This document shows, piece after piece, positions 13,998-22,412 of a DNA stretch of 34,810 bases. This DNA is from Azospirillum brasilense. GTDB lineage: Bacteria; Pseudomonadota; Alphaproteobacteria; Rickettsiales; UBA3002. The stretch covers positions 1 through 34,810 of the forward strand of contig QFOX01000016.1 in assembly GCA_003241645.1 (NCBI GenBank). Reading direction: 5' to 3'. The notes under the pieces are model-generated. The model was not told where the DNA came from and ran no database searches. It saw only the letters and a list, made by a program, of their open reading frames with translations. Each line of letters opens with the position of its first letter. Position 1 is the stretch's first letter. The position numbers were made by a program, and so were the translations under genes.

Positions 13998-15230
13998 CTA
14001 GATTTTCGGCAACTTCGTTCCAAGCGCCGCGGCAAGGCGCTCGGCCTCGCCGTAATAGGCGGCGCGGCGCAGGAAGCGCGGCACGATGCCCGACCATTTG
14101 AATTCACCCTGCAGCTTGCCATCCGCGCCTTCGCCGCGCGCCTGGAAGCTGAACAGGTCCTGCATGGTGATGATCTCGCCTTCCGTGCCCACGATCTCGG
14201 ACACGAACGTCACGCGGCGCACGCCGTCGCGCATGCGGCTGATCTGCACGATCAGGTGCACGGCCGAGGCGACCTGCGCGCGCACCGCCGCGGGGCCAAG
14301 GTTCAGGTTCGCCATGTTGATCATGTTCTCGATGCGCGCCAGCGCGTCGCGCGGGTGGTTGGCGTGCACGGTCGTCAGCGAGCCTTCGTGGCCGGTGTTC
14401 ATGGCCTGCATCATGTCGAACGCTTCGGCGCCGCGCACCTCGCCCACGATGATGCGGTCCGGCCGCATGCGCAGCGCGTTCTTCATCAGGTCGCGAATGG
14501 TCACTTCGTCGTCGCGGTTCTGGCCCACGGCGATGGGTTTGGTTTCTAACCGCACCACGTGCGGCTGCTGCAGGCGAAGCTCCGCCGCGTCCTCGATCGT
14601 CACGATGCGTTCATCGTGCGAGATGTGCTGCGTCAGCGCGTTGAGCAGCGTGGTCTTACCCGAGCCCGTACCGCCGGAGATGATGATGTTCAGTTTGCAG
14701 CGGCCACACACTTCAAGGAACTGCGCAAGGCCGGGCGACAAATTGCCCGACTGGCCCATCATTTCCAGCGTGATGTCCTTCTTCGAGAATTTGCGGATGG
14801 AAATGCTCGTCCCATCCACCGCCAGCGGCGGCGCGATGACGTTCACGCGGCTGCCATCGGGCAGGCGCGCATCCACCAGCGGGCGGCGCGGATCGACCAC
14901 CCGGCCCGCCTGGTTGGCGATGACCTTGGCGATCTGGAACACTTCCGCATCCGACGGGAAGACAAGGTCGGTGCGCACCAGCTTGCCGCTACGCTCCACG
15001 TAAATGGATTGCGGGCCGTTGATGAGGATATCGTTGATGGTGGGGTCTTCCAGCAGCGGGCGCAGCGGCTCCAGCACGTGCAGCGCCTGCGCCAGTTGCT
15101 GGCCCTGCAGTTGCAGCGCCTCTTCCGGGCGGTGGCCGGGCGCGCCCTCGCCGCCATGCGCTTGCGACACCATGCGGCTTAGCAGTTCGATCTGGGCCTC
15201 AAGGCGGGCAATGCGTTCGGCGTCACTCAT
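13998..15230 (-). CDS. CpaF/TadA-type secretion ATPase, second of a tandem pair
   Basis: CpaF (TadA) proteins are hexameric ATPases that power Flp/Tad pilus or other type II/IV secretion-like machines at the inner membrane. This copy has 410 residues. An N-terminal helical part (1-60) precedes the CpaF domain with NDILINGPQSIYVE. The P-loop GGTGSGKT is at residues 186-193, the aspartate-box region RIVTIEDAAELRL follows, Walker B PDRIIVGEVRGAEAF is near 257-271, and the His box GHEGSLTTVHAN is at 280-291. It starts 30 bases after the other copy ends. It carries all catalytic motifs. No pilin, CpaE, TadB or TadC gene is adjacent. Confidence 0.92.
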   Translation of the reverse strand: MSDAERIARLEAQIELLSRMVSQAHGGEGAPGHRPEEALQLQGQQLAQALHVLEPLRPLLEDPTINDILINGPQSIYVERSGKLVRTDLVFPSDAEVFQIAKVIANQAGRVVDPRRPLVDARLPDGSRVNVIAPPLAVDGTSISIRKFSKKDITLEMMGQSGNLSPGLAQFLEVCGRCKLNIIISGGTGSGKTTLLNALTQHISHDERIVTIEDAAELRLQQPHVVRLETKPIAVGQNRDDEVTIRDLMKNALRMRPDRIIVGEVRGAEAFDMMQAMNTGHEGSLTTVHANHPRDALARIENMINMANLNLGPAAVRAQVASAVHLIVQISRMRDGVRRVTFVSEIVGTEGEIITMQDLFSFQARGEGADGKLQGEFKWSGIVPRFLRRAAYYGEAERLAAALGTKLPKI

Positions 15231-15260
15231 GAAAGAACCATTCGAGGCAAAAAGTTAGTA

Positions 15261-16493
15261 TTAACGCAGCGAGCGCAGGAACCCGGCAGCACGCGCCGCA
15301 TCCGCCACCAGCGGGTTGCGCGGCGCACCGGCCACCCAGCGATATTCGGCAGGCTTGTTCGGCGCTTCCTGGAACAGCACCAGATCCTGCATCACGATCA
15401 TTTCGCCTTCCATGCCCGCCACTTCGCTGACATGGGTGACGCGGCGCGCGCCATCTTTCGTGCGCGCCATCTGGATGATGATGTGAATGGTACTGGCGAT
15501 CTGCTGGCGCACGATGCGCGTGGTCAGCTGCGGCATGGCGACCGAGATCATGGTCTCAAGCCGGCCCAGCGCTTCGCGCGGATTGTTGGAGTGCAGCGTG
15601 GTCATGGAGCCGTCATGGCCGGTATTCATGGCCTGAAGCACGTCGAACGCTTCCGCCCCGCGCGACTCACCCACCACAATGCGGTCCGGGCGCATGCGCA
15701 GCGCGTTCTTCACAAGGTCGCGAATGGTCACCGCGGTGTGCGGTGCATCCATCGAGGTCGGGGCCTTGGATTCAAGGCGCACCACATGCGGCTGCTGCAG
15801 GCGCAGCTCGGCCGAATCCTCGATCGTCACGATGCGTTCGCGCGGCGAGATGGACGCGGAAAGCGCATTCAGCAAGGTCGTTTTGCCCGAGCTGGTGCCG
15901 CCGGAGATGATGATGTTCAGCTTGCGCGCGGCGCAGAGTTTCAGGAATTCGCTGATCTCTTTGGTGAGCTGGCCGTTTGCGGCCATGCTGTCGAGCGTGA
16001 TGGTGAGCGACGGGAATTTGCGAATCGAAATACTCACCCCATCCACGGCCATGGGCGGCGCCACGATGTTCACGCGGCTGCCATCCGGCAGGCGGGTATC
16101 GATCAGCGGGCGCGAATCGTCCCAGCGCTGGCCGATCGTGTCCATGATCAGTTCCGCCAGCGCCCAGACCTCTTCCTCGCTCTGGTAAGCAAGGCCGGTG
16201 TCATAAAGCTGGCCGTCCATATCGACGAAGATATTTTCCGTGCCGTTGATGAGGATGTCATGCACCCGGTCGTCTTCCATCAGCGGCTTGAGGATGCCAA
16301 GGTCCGGCATTTGGGTGTTCGACGAAGCGGCGCGGCGTTTGAGCGGCTCGGCCGACATGGCCACGGGGGCCGGGCGTGCCGGCGCGGGCGACGCTGCAAT
16401 GGCAGGGTTGGCAGGCTGAGGTTGCACCGGCGTTGCAGCGGGCTCCACCGGCGGAACCACCTGTTGCAGGAACGTGCTCATATCGTTGGTCAT
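15261..16493 (-). CDS. CpaF/TadA-type secretion ATPase, first of a tandem pair
   Basis: This is a paralogue of the next gene, also 410 residues from the ATG at 16493, which has AAAGG about 6 bases upstream (an in-frame TTG at 16529 is less likely). Residues 1-60 are a proline/alanine-rich tail not found in its partner. The CpaF motifs follow: HDILINGTENIFVD, P-loop GGTSSGKTT at about 198-206, RIVTIEDSAELRL, Walker B PDRIVVGESRGAEAF, and GHDGSMTTLHSN. Compared with its neighbour the Walker B region reads GESRG instead of GEVRG. The two probably arose by duplication and may form a mixed hexamer or serve different machines. It sits between rpoN and hpf, which are normally adjacent. Confidence 0.92.
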   Translation of the reverse strand: MTNDMSTFLQQVVPPVEPAATPVQPQPANPAIAASPAPARPAPVAMSAEPLKRRAASSNTQMPDLGILKPLMEDDRVHDILINGTENIFVDMDGQLYDTGLAYQSEEEVWALAELIMDTIGQRWDDSRPLIDTRLPDGSRVNIVAPPMAVDGVSISIRKFPSLTITLDSMAANGQLTKEISEFLKLCAARKLNIIISGGTSSGKTTLLNALSASISPRERIVTIEDSAELRLQQPHVVRLESKAPTSMDAPHTAVTIRDLVKNALRMRPDRIVVGESRGAEAFDVLQAMNTGHDGSMTTLHSNNPREALGRLETMISVAMPQLTTRIVRQQIASTIHIIIQMARTKDGARRVTHVSEVAGMEGEMIVMQDLVLFQEAPNKPAEYRWVAGAPRNPLVADAARAAGFLRSLR

Positions 16494-16620
16494 GCGAGGC
16501 CTTTGTGTTTTTCTTTGTTTTACGCGCAAATCCTAAAGGTTTGATTAATAAGCGCGCCATCAGTTGTGCATAACGGCGCTTACTTTCCAACCACTTAAAG
16601 CATTCCAGCGTGCCGCTGCG

Positions 16621-18129
16621 TTAGATTCCTGCCTTCTGCCGCCGCCGCACCACAGATGAGGGAATATCCATCTCCTCGCGGTACTTCGTGACGGTGCGGC
16701 GCGCCACGTCGATATTGCGGTCCTTCAGCAGCTGCACGATCGCATCGTCGGAGAGGATCTTCTTGGGGCTTTCCCCCGCGATGATCTCTTTGATGTAATA
16801 CTGCACGGTTTTGCTGGAGAAATCGCTGGCTCCCCCCGCCGCATTGATGGACGAGGTGAAGAAATATTTCAGCTCCAGCGTGCCGCGCGGGGTGGCGATA
16901 AATTTGGCCGTCGTCACGCGACTGACAGTCGATTCATGCATGCCGATGGCCAGCGCAATATCCTTCAACACCAACGGCTTAAGGAATCGAATGCCGTGCA
17001 GCAGGAATTTCTCCTGCTGCTTCACGATCTCCTGCGCCACTTTCAAAATGGTCTGCGCGCGCTGGTCCAGCGCCTTCAGCAGCCAGCTGGCGTTCGCCAG
17101 TTGTTCGTTCAGGAATTTCTTGGTCTCTTTGTCGGGCGAGGTCGCCTGCACTTCGGCCACGTAGCGGCGGTTCACCAGCACGCGCGGCAGCGCATCCGGG
17201 TTCAGCTCCACCACCCAGCCGCCCTGCTTGCCCTGACGCACCAGCACATCCGGCACCACGGCGTAGCTATCTTCCACCGCAAAGCCACTGCCCGGCTTGG
17301 GGTTGCAGCGGCGAATGTCGGCCAGCATCTGGGTGAAGTCTTCCTCGTCCACCCCGCATTTGCGGCGCAGGCCCGCAAGGTCGCCTTGCGCCATCATATC
17401 CATATGCTCAAGGAAAAGCTGCATCACGGGGTCGAGCCGGTCCATGTCCGCCAGTTGCAGGGCAAGGCATTCCTTCAGCGAGCGGGCGAACACCCCCACC
17501 GGTTCCATGCGCTGAAGCTTGGCGATCACGCCGTTGATCTCGTCTTTGCCCACGCCAAGCTGGCTGGCCAGCGTGGCGGTGTCCTCGCGCAGGTAGCCCG
17601 CATCGTCCAGCAGGTCGGTGAGTTTCTCGGCGATGATGATTTCCATCGGATCGGTGATGTCCATATGGATCTGCTCGAACAGGTGCTCGCGCAGCGTTTT
17701 GTCACGCGCCGCCGTCGCCTCGATGCCGAAGCCCTCACCGTCCTCCGCCTCGAACGCACCGCTACCGCCATAGGTGGCACCGGCGCTTACGCGGTCGGCG
17801 TCATCCGCCCAGTCATTCTGGTAGGATTCGTCGGTGAGCGCCTCGCCCGCCGAATAATCCGAATCGGAAATTTCAAGTTCGCCGCGCTCAACCCCGGCCG
17901 TGTCGGATTCTTCCTGACGCGCCGCGGCGGCTTCGGCTTCCGCGTCCGGCTCGGGGGCGCTCTCCACCTCGCCTTCCTCGCGCGAAAGCAGCGGGTTCTT
18001 CTCCAGCTCGGTGTCGATATATTCCTGAAGTTCGGCCGCGGAAAGCTGCAGCAGCTTGATGGATTGCTGGAGCTGCTGCGTCATCGCCAGCTGCTGCGTC
18101 TGCCGGAGCTCTTGCTTCAATCCTACCAT
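16621..18129 (-). CDS. rpoN: RNA polymerase sigma-54 factor
   Basis: RpoN directs RNA polymerase to -24/-12 promoters that need enhancer-binding ATPases. The 502-residue protein has region I (MVGLKQELRQTQQLAMTQQL and LLQLSAAELQEYI), an acidic region II of about 90 residues rich in E, D, A and S, the core-binding domain, and the DNA-binding part ending in the RpoN box ARRTVTKYRE (about residues 476-485). The ATG at 18129 starts exactly at the conserved region I. An ATG 39 bases upstream would add an atypical leader. It lies downstream of lptB as in many proteobacteria, but hpf is displaced by two ATPase genes. Confidence 0.97.
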   Translation of the reverse strand: MVGLKQELRQTQQLAMTQQLQQSIKLLQLSAAELQEYIDTELEKNPLLSREEGEVESAPEPDAEAEAAAARQEESDTAGVERGELEISDSDYSAGEALTDESYQNDWADDADRVSAGATYGGSGAFEAEDGEGFGIEATAARDKTLREHLFEQIHMDITDPMEIIIAEKLTDLLDDAGYLREDTATLASQLGVGKDEINGVIAKLQRMEPVGVFARSLKECLALQLADMDRLDPVMQLFLEHMDMMAQGDLAGLRRKCGVDEEDFTQMLADIRRCNPKPGSGFAVEDSYAVVPDVLVRQGKQGGWVVELNPDALPRVLVNRRYVAEVQATSPDKETKKFLNEQLANASWLLKALDQRAQTILKVAQEIVKQQEKFLLHGIRFLKPLVLKDIALAIGMHESTVSRVTTAKFIATPRGTLELKYFFTSSINAAGGASDFSSKTVQYYIKEIIAGESPKKILSDDAIVQLLKDRNIDVARRTVTKYREEMDIPSSVVRRRQKAGI

Positions 18130-18231
18130 GTTTTTACCATGCAAGAACCATACCGCAAAAACACGCATGCCTCAAGCCACGAGGGCGCGCACGGCGCATC
18201 ACGTACACAAAAAATCATCAGGTGTGGCGGA

Positions 18232-19257
18232 TTAGAGCGAGAATTTCTCGCCGAGATACACGCGGCGCACTTCGTGGTTGTTCACGATATCGGAAGGCGA
18301 ACCTTCCATCAGCACCGTGCCGTCATGGATGATGTAGGCACGGTCGATCACATCCAGCGTTTCGCGCACGTTATGGTCGGTGATGAGCACGCCGATGCCG
18401 CGGTTCTTCAGGTGTTTCACCAGGTCGCGCACATCCGAAATGGCGATGGGGTCAATGCCCGCCAGCGGTTCATCCAGCAGGATGAAGCTGGGGCGGCCCG
18501 CCAGTGCGCGCGCGATCTCAGCGCGGCGGCGTTCCCCGCCCGAGAGGGCCACGGCGGGTGAATTGCGCAAATGGGTAATGGAAAATTCGGCCAACAATTC
18601 TTCGCACATGGCGCGGCGCTTCTCGGGGCTTTGCTCGCTCACTTCCAGCACGGCCATGATGTTTTGTTCCACCGTGAGGCCACGGAAAATGCTCGCCTCC
18701 TGCGGCAGGTAGCCAATGCCCAGCCGCGCACGGCGGTACATGGGCAATTTGGTGATCTCTGTGCCGTCGAGGTAGATGCTGCCATAATCCGGCGTCACCA
18801 GCCCGGTGATCATGTAGAAGCAGGTGGTTTTACCCGCGCCGTTCGGGCCAAGCAGGCCCACGGCTTCGCCGCGCTGCAGGCTGATGGACACATTGCGCAC
18901 GACCGGGCGCTTGGCGTATTGCTTGCCCAGTTTTTCCACCGAAAGGCCGGAGCTTTTGTGCACCAGCACGGGCTTTTTCGGCTGTGCAGGCTCTTTCGGC
19001 GGCAGCGGCAGCACCACGGCTTCCGGCACGGGTGCGGACGTTACATATGCCTGCTCTTCGGCCAGCGGAAGCTCGGGCACGTAGGTGTCCAGCGGCTCGG
19101 GCCAGGCGGGAATTTCATTCATGGGCGTGTCCACCGCCATCACGTCATGCGTGGGCTGGGGGTCCGGTGCCTGCGGCGGCAGCGGCGCGGCGTCGTTCGC
19201 GGGCTGGCGCAACCAGTCACTACCGAAGGGGCTGTTATTGTCGCGATCGTTCGTCAT
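18232..19257 (-). CDS. lptB: LPS export ABC transporter ATP-binding protein, with N-terminal extension
   Basis: LptB is the ATPase of the LptB2FGC complex that extracts LPS from the inner membrane. The ATPase domain runs from about residue 105 to the end: Walker A GPNGAGKT (137-144), Q-loop (Gln186), signature LSGGERRR (238-245), Walker B FILLDEP (258-264), and H-loop His295. It retains the LptB-typical PMYRRARLGIGYLPQE. The 341-residue length is about 100 more than usual. The extra N-terminus is proline/acid-rich and low complexity (DAAPLPPQAPDPQPTHD, VVLPLPPKEPAQPKKP). No in-frame start at the ATPase domain has a better site. It follows lptA by 5 bases. Confidence 0.95.
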   Translation of the reverse strand: MTNDRDNNSPFGSDWLRQPANDAAPLPPQAPDPQPTHDVMAVDTPMNEIPAWPEPLDTYVPELPLAEEQAYVTSAPVPEAVVLPLPPKEPAQPKKPVLVHKSSGLSVEKLGKQYAKRPVVRNVSISLQRGEAVGLLGPNGAGKTTCFYMITGLVTPDYGSIYLDGTEITKLPMYRRARLGIGYLPQEASIFRGLTVEQNIMAVLEVSEQSPEKRRAMCEELLAEFSITHLRNSPAVALSGGERRRAEIARALAGRPSFILLDEPLAGIDPIAISDVRDLVKHLKNRGIGVLITDHNVRETLDVIDRAYIIHDGTVLMEGSPSDIVNNHEVRRVYLGEKFSL

Positions 19258-19262
19258 GCCGC

Positions 19263-19808
19263 TTACTCACCCGCGCTGCCGGGCACGAACAGGCCGCGCA
19301 CGCGACCCGAGCCACCGCCCGTGGTGGCCGATGCCCCGCCATTCAGCACGCTGCGGCCGGTGGCAAGGTTGTAATTCAGCGTGGTGCCTTTCAGGATGTT
19401 CTGCGCACGCGTCAGCACCACATTGCCGACCAGATCGATCGTGTCGGTCTTCACGTTGTAAATGGCTTTGTCGCCCTGCGCGGTTTCCTCGGGCGTGATG
19501 AACACCACGTCACCGGTGGATTCGATGCGGTTGATGCCCTTGCCCATGGCACCCGCGGCCGCTTCGCCATCGCTGGCTTCGGCACCGCCCTCGTAGAACA
19601 CGGTCATGGCCTTGGAACGCATGGTAATGCTGCCCTGCTTGGCAATGACGTTGCCGGTAAAGATGGCCTTATTCTCGGCCTGCAGCACTTCGAGATTGTC
19701 GGATGCGATCTCGATGGGTTGCTTGGAATCCAGCTTGGGGGCGGCAAAAACAGGGCTCGCGACCAAAGCCGTACCAAGCAGTAAACTGGAAATCAAAATG
19801 CGGGTCAT
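19263..19808 (-). CDS. lptA: Periplasmic LPS-bridge protein
   Basis: LptA polymerises between inner and outer membrane to form the bridge along which LPS travels. The 181-residue protein has a Sec signal peptide (MTRILISSLLLGTALVASP with cleavage after FAA, before PKLDSKQ). An OstA-like beta-jellyroll follows (PIEIASDNLEVLQAENKAIF, GNVIAKQGSITMRSKAMTVFY). The C-terminal tail is glycine/serine-rich. Its ATG overlaps the lptC stop (ATGA), so translation is coupled. Its position between lptC and lptB is the conserved one. Confidence 0.94.
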   Translation of the reverse strand: MTRILISSLLLGTALVASPVFAAPKLDSKQPIEIASDNLEVLQAENKAIFTGNVIAKQGSITMRSKAMTVFYEGGAEASDGEAAAGAMGKGINRIESTGDVVFITPEETAQGDKAIYNVKTDTIDLVGNVVLTRAQNILKGTTLNYNLATGRSVLNGGASATTGGGSGRVRGLFVPGSAGE

Positions 19809-20500
19809 GCAGGGTTCTTCGTTCGTTCGATCGTCACATTCACCCGGCCAACGCCGCCAAACTGCACGACGTTGCCGTTATCCATGATTTTGAAGCCGGT
19901 GGCAAGCAGGTTGCCCATGGGCCCCTCGCCGGTCACCTGCTCCTGGCCCACCACATCCATCGTCTGGGTGGAGATGGTGGCGCTGGGCGTGGTGAAGATG
20001 TACCCGCCGCTATGGGTCACGGTCACGTCGCCCTGCAGTTCGATGTTCTCGGCCTTCTGGCGGTAATTGGCGCGCTGGGCGGTCAACGCCACGAACGCGT
20101 CGCCCTTCATCAGCAACTGGCCTTCGACCTGCTCCACCACGATGGCATCGCCCGTTTGCTGGATGGCGCGCGCACCGGTGATCTTGAACTGGCGGCCCTG
20201 CTTATCCACTCCTTCGTAGATCGGGTTATCCATGGTGGGGGCGCTGCTGGCGCCCGCGTTAACATTCTCGGTGCCCACGAAGGACATGCGCGTGCCGGAG
20301 CCATTGCCCGCCACCAGCGGCCAGATCACCAGGATGATGATGAGCACAAGGCCGAACACCCCGAGGAACCATTTGCTGTAGAGCACAAAGCGCGTGTAAC
20401 GCGCAAAGCGCGAGAACAGGTGGTCCACCTCCCGCACGGCCCAATTGGCCGAGAGGCCCCCCTTGGCCGATCCACGCTGTTGCTGTTCAATCATAAGCAT
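19805..20500 (-). CDS. lptC: LPS export protein LptC
   Basis: LptC is a bitopic inner-membrane protein that hands LPS from LptB2FG to LptA. The 231-residue protein has a single N-terminal membrane helix (FLGVFGLVLIIILVIWPLVAG, about residues 46-66) followed by the periplasmic jellyroll (QFKITGARAIQQTGD, KAENIELQGDVTVTHSGGY). Its length and order fit alphaproteobacterial LptC (DUF1239). Two in-frame ATGs at 20500 and 20494 are possible and neither has a clear Shine-Dalgarno sequence. It is upstream of and overlaps lptA. kdsC, which sits between kdsD and lptC in enterobacteria, is not present. Confidence 0.92.
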   Translation of the reverse strand: MLMIEQQQRGSAKGGLSANWAVREVDHLFSRFARYTRFVLYSKWFLGVFGLVLIIILVIWPLVAGNGSGTRMSFVGTENVNAGASSAPTMDNPIYEGVDKQGRQFKITGARAIQQTGDAIVVEQVEGQLLMKGDAFVALTAQRANYRQKAENIELQGDVTVTHSGGYIFTTPSATISTQTMDVVGQEQVTGEGPMGNLLATGFKIMDNGNVVQFGGVGRVNVTIERTKNPA

Positions 20501-20582
20501 ATGGTAGGGCGCGGCCCGCCCAGCGGCAAGAATTTGGCTATTTTAAACACGGAAACGCTCTGTATGGGCGCAGGCGTTGCAA

Positions 20583-21572
20583 CTACATGACACCTGCGCG
20601 CAGGCAGTCATGCACATGCAGGATGCCCACGGGCTTGCCCGCATCCACCGCGAACAGCGAGGTAATGGATTTCGCGTTCATGATGGCCAGCGCTTCGGCC
20701 GCCAGCGTGTTCGGCCCCACGGTGACGGGGTTTTTCGTCATCACCTCCGCAGCGTTGCGCTGCATGATCTGCTCGCCCATGTGGCGGCGAAGGTCGCCGT
20801 CGGTAATGATGCCGACCATGTCGCCCGCCTCGTTCACCACGCCGGCGCAGCCGAAGCGCTTGGCGGTCATCACCAGCAGCACCTGCTCCATCGGCGCGGC
20901 GGCGTCGGTCAGCGGCAGCTCTTCGTGCGTATGCATCAGGCTGCCCACGCGAATGAACTGCGTGCCCAGCTTGCCGCCGGGGTGGTATTTGCCGAAATCG
21001 GTCTTGGTGAAGCCGCGCTTTTCAAGCAGCGCCATGGCCAGCGCATCGCCGTAGGCCAGCATCATGGTGGTGCTGGTGGTGGGCGCGCCGGTGGGCGACG
21101 CTTCCGGCACCGCGGGCAGCACGATGGGAATATCCGCGTCCTTCGCCAGCGTGGATTCGGCGCGGCGCACCAACGCCACCAGCGTGTGGCCATAGCGCTT
21201 GGCGTAGGCGATCACGTCTTTCAGCTCGGCGGTCTCGCCCGAATTGCTGAGGCAGAAGATCAGATCGCCCGGCATGATCATACCAAGGTCGCCATGGCTG
21301 GCTTCGGCCGCATGCACGAAATAGGCAGGCGTGCCGGTGCTGGCCATGGTGGCCGCGATCTTGCGCGCGATATGCGCCGATTTGCCGATGCCCGAGAAAA
21401 TGACCCGGCCCTTCAGGCCATGAATGGTTTCCACCAGTTGCAGGAACTGCGCGCCCAGTTCGCCTTTGACGGCCTGTAGCCCTTCGATCTCGCGGTCGAT
21501 AACAGCGCGCGCCTGCGCCAGCAGCGCATCATGGTCGGCGGGGGCGGAATGCATGGGGGTCACCGTGCTCAT
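20583..21572 (-). CDS. kdsD: Arabinose-5-phosphate isomerase
   Basis: KdsD (KpsF/GutQ family) converts ribulose-5-phosphate to arabinose-5-phosphate, the first committed step to the Kdo sugar of LPS. The 329-residue protein has a sugar-isomerase (SIS) domain at about 40-185, with RVIFSGIGKSAHIARKIAAT and the phosphosugar-binding LSNSGETAEL. Two CBS domains follow at about 205-329 (MVGIITDGDLRRHM; SLFAVDAGKPVGILHVHDCL). It starts 10 bases after the exonuclease gene stop and leads into lptCAB, so Kdo synthesis and LPS export are linked in one operon. Confidence 0.95.
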   Translation of the reverse strand: MSTVTPMHSAPADHDALLAQARAVIDREIEGLQAVKGELGAQFLQLVETIHGLKGRVIFSGIGKSAHIARKIAATMASTGTPAYFVHAAEASHGDLGMIMPGDLIFCLSNSGETAELKDVIAYAKRYGHTLVALVRRAESTLAKDADIPIVLPAVPEASPTGAPTTSTTMMLAYGDALAMALLEKRGFTKTDFGKYHPGGKLGTQFIRVGSLMHTHEELPLTDAAAPMEQVLLVMTAKRFGCAGVVNEAGDMVGIITDGDLRRHMGEQIMQRNAAEVMTKNPVTVGPNTLAAEALAIMNAKSITSLFAVDAGKPVGILHVHDCLRAGVM

Positions 21573-21581
21573 GCGTTCACC

Positions 21582-22193
21582 CTAGTGCGCAAAAATGTCG
21601 ATTTCCGGCCAGCCGGCAAGATCCAGCTGCGCGCGGGTGGGCAGGAATTCAAAGCAGGCCTTCGCGTAATCGGTGCGGCCTTCGCGCGCCAGCATCACGT
21701 CGAGCTTTTCGCGCAGGCGGTGCAAATGGCGCACGTCGGAGGCGGCGTATTCCTGCTGCTCCGGCGTCAGCGTCGGCTGACCCCAGTCCGAGGATTGCTG
21801 CTGCTTGCTGACTTCCACACTGATGACCTCGCGGCACAGATCCTTGAAGCCGTGGCGGTCGGTGTAGGTGCGCGTCAGGCGCGAGGCGATCTTGGTGCAG
21901 TAAATCGGCGCGGTCACCACCCCCAGATATTGCTTGAGGATGGCAATGTCGAACCGCGCGAAATGGAACAGCTTCACGCGCGACGGGTCGGTCAGCAGCG
22001 CGCACAGGTTGGGTGCGTTGAACACGCCGGGCGCGAACTGCACGAGGTGCTCGTCGCCCTTCCCGTCGGACAGCTGCACGAGGCAAAGCCGGTCGCGGTG
22101 GTTGTTAAGGCCCATGGCTTCGGTATCCACGGCGATGTCGCCATCGAACGTGACGTTGGCGGGCAGGTCCCCCTGATGCAGGTAAATAGCGAT
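21582..22193 (-). CDS. RNase D-like 3'-5' exonuclease, probable ATC start
   Basis: This belongs to the short RNase D-like DEDD exonucleases of alphaproteobacteria. The catalytic motifs are DTE in DIAVDTEAMGL (Exo I, residues 23-25), FHFARFDIAIL (Exo II) and YAASDVRHLHRL (Exo III). It would cut RNA or DNA from the 3' end. The usual length is about 205 residues. The first canonical start (GTG at 22130) lies only one codon before the catalytic aspartate and would delete the first beta strand. The frame continues upstream with AIYLHQGDLPANVTFDGDIA, which looks native. AAGGAGG lies 5 bases before an ATC at 22193-22191, exactly where homologues have their methionine. The start therefore appears to be ATC, or a substituted ATG. 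Confidence 0.85.
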   Translation of the reverse strand: MAIYLHQGDLPANVTFDGDIAVDTEAMGLNNHRDRLCLVQLSDGKGDEHLVQFAPGVFNAPNLCALLTDPSRVKLFHFARFDIAILKQYLGVVTAPIYCTKIASRLTRTYTDRHGFKDLCREVISVEVSKQQQSSDWGQPTLTPEQQEYAASDVRHLHRLREKLDVMLAREGRTDYAKACFEFLPTRAQLDLAGWPEIDIFAH

Positions 22194-22264
22194 AGTAGCC
22201 TCCTTAAAAAACGCGCAAAGCCCCGAGCATACGGTGAGGCAGCGGCGTATATTTCGGCGGAGGT

Positions 22265-22363
22265 TTAGGCCTTTTTGCGGGCCAAGGCAAGGGCAAGCGC
22301 ACGGCGGCGCTTCGCGACGATCACAAGGCTGGTCGAAACAAGCATGGCACTGATCAGCAGCAT
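22265..22363 (-). CDS. 32-residue single-helix membrane peptide
   Basis: A short open frame encodes MLLISAMLVSTSLVIVAKRR followed by a basic ALALALARKKA tail. It has one hydrophobic helix (about residues 2-17) and then positively charged residues, the layout of a small inner-membrane protein with a cytoplasmic C-terminus. AAGGAG lies 6 bases upstream of the ATG, a near-ideal ribosome binding site. It begins 49 bases after the stop of the 629-residue gene on the same strand and may be in its operon. No homologue is recognised. Evidence is the ribosome binding site and composition only. Confidence 0.55.
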   Translation of the reverse strand: MLLISAMLVSTSLVIVAKRRRALALALARKKA

Positions 22364-22412
22364 GGGACTCTCCTTACCCTGCCAGTGAAGCACGAAAACC
22401 CCTAATTTTTCG

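Noticed and set aside
13882..14097. A 72-residue N-terminal extension of HPF
   Set aside because: The S30AE domain begins at the ATG at 13881, which has a good ribosome binding site. The upstream residues overlap the 3' end of the CpaF gene and match nothing in the family.
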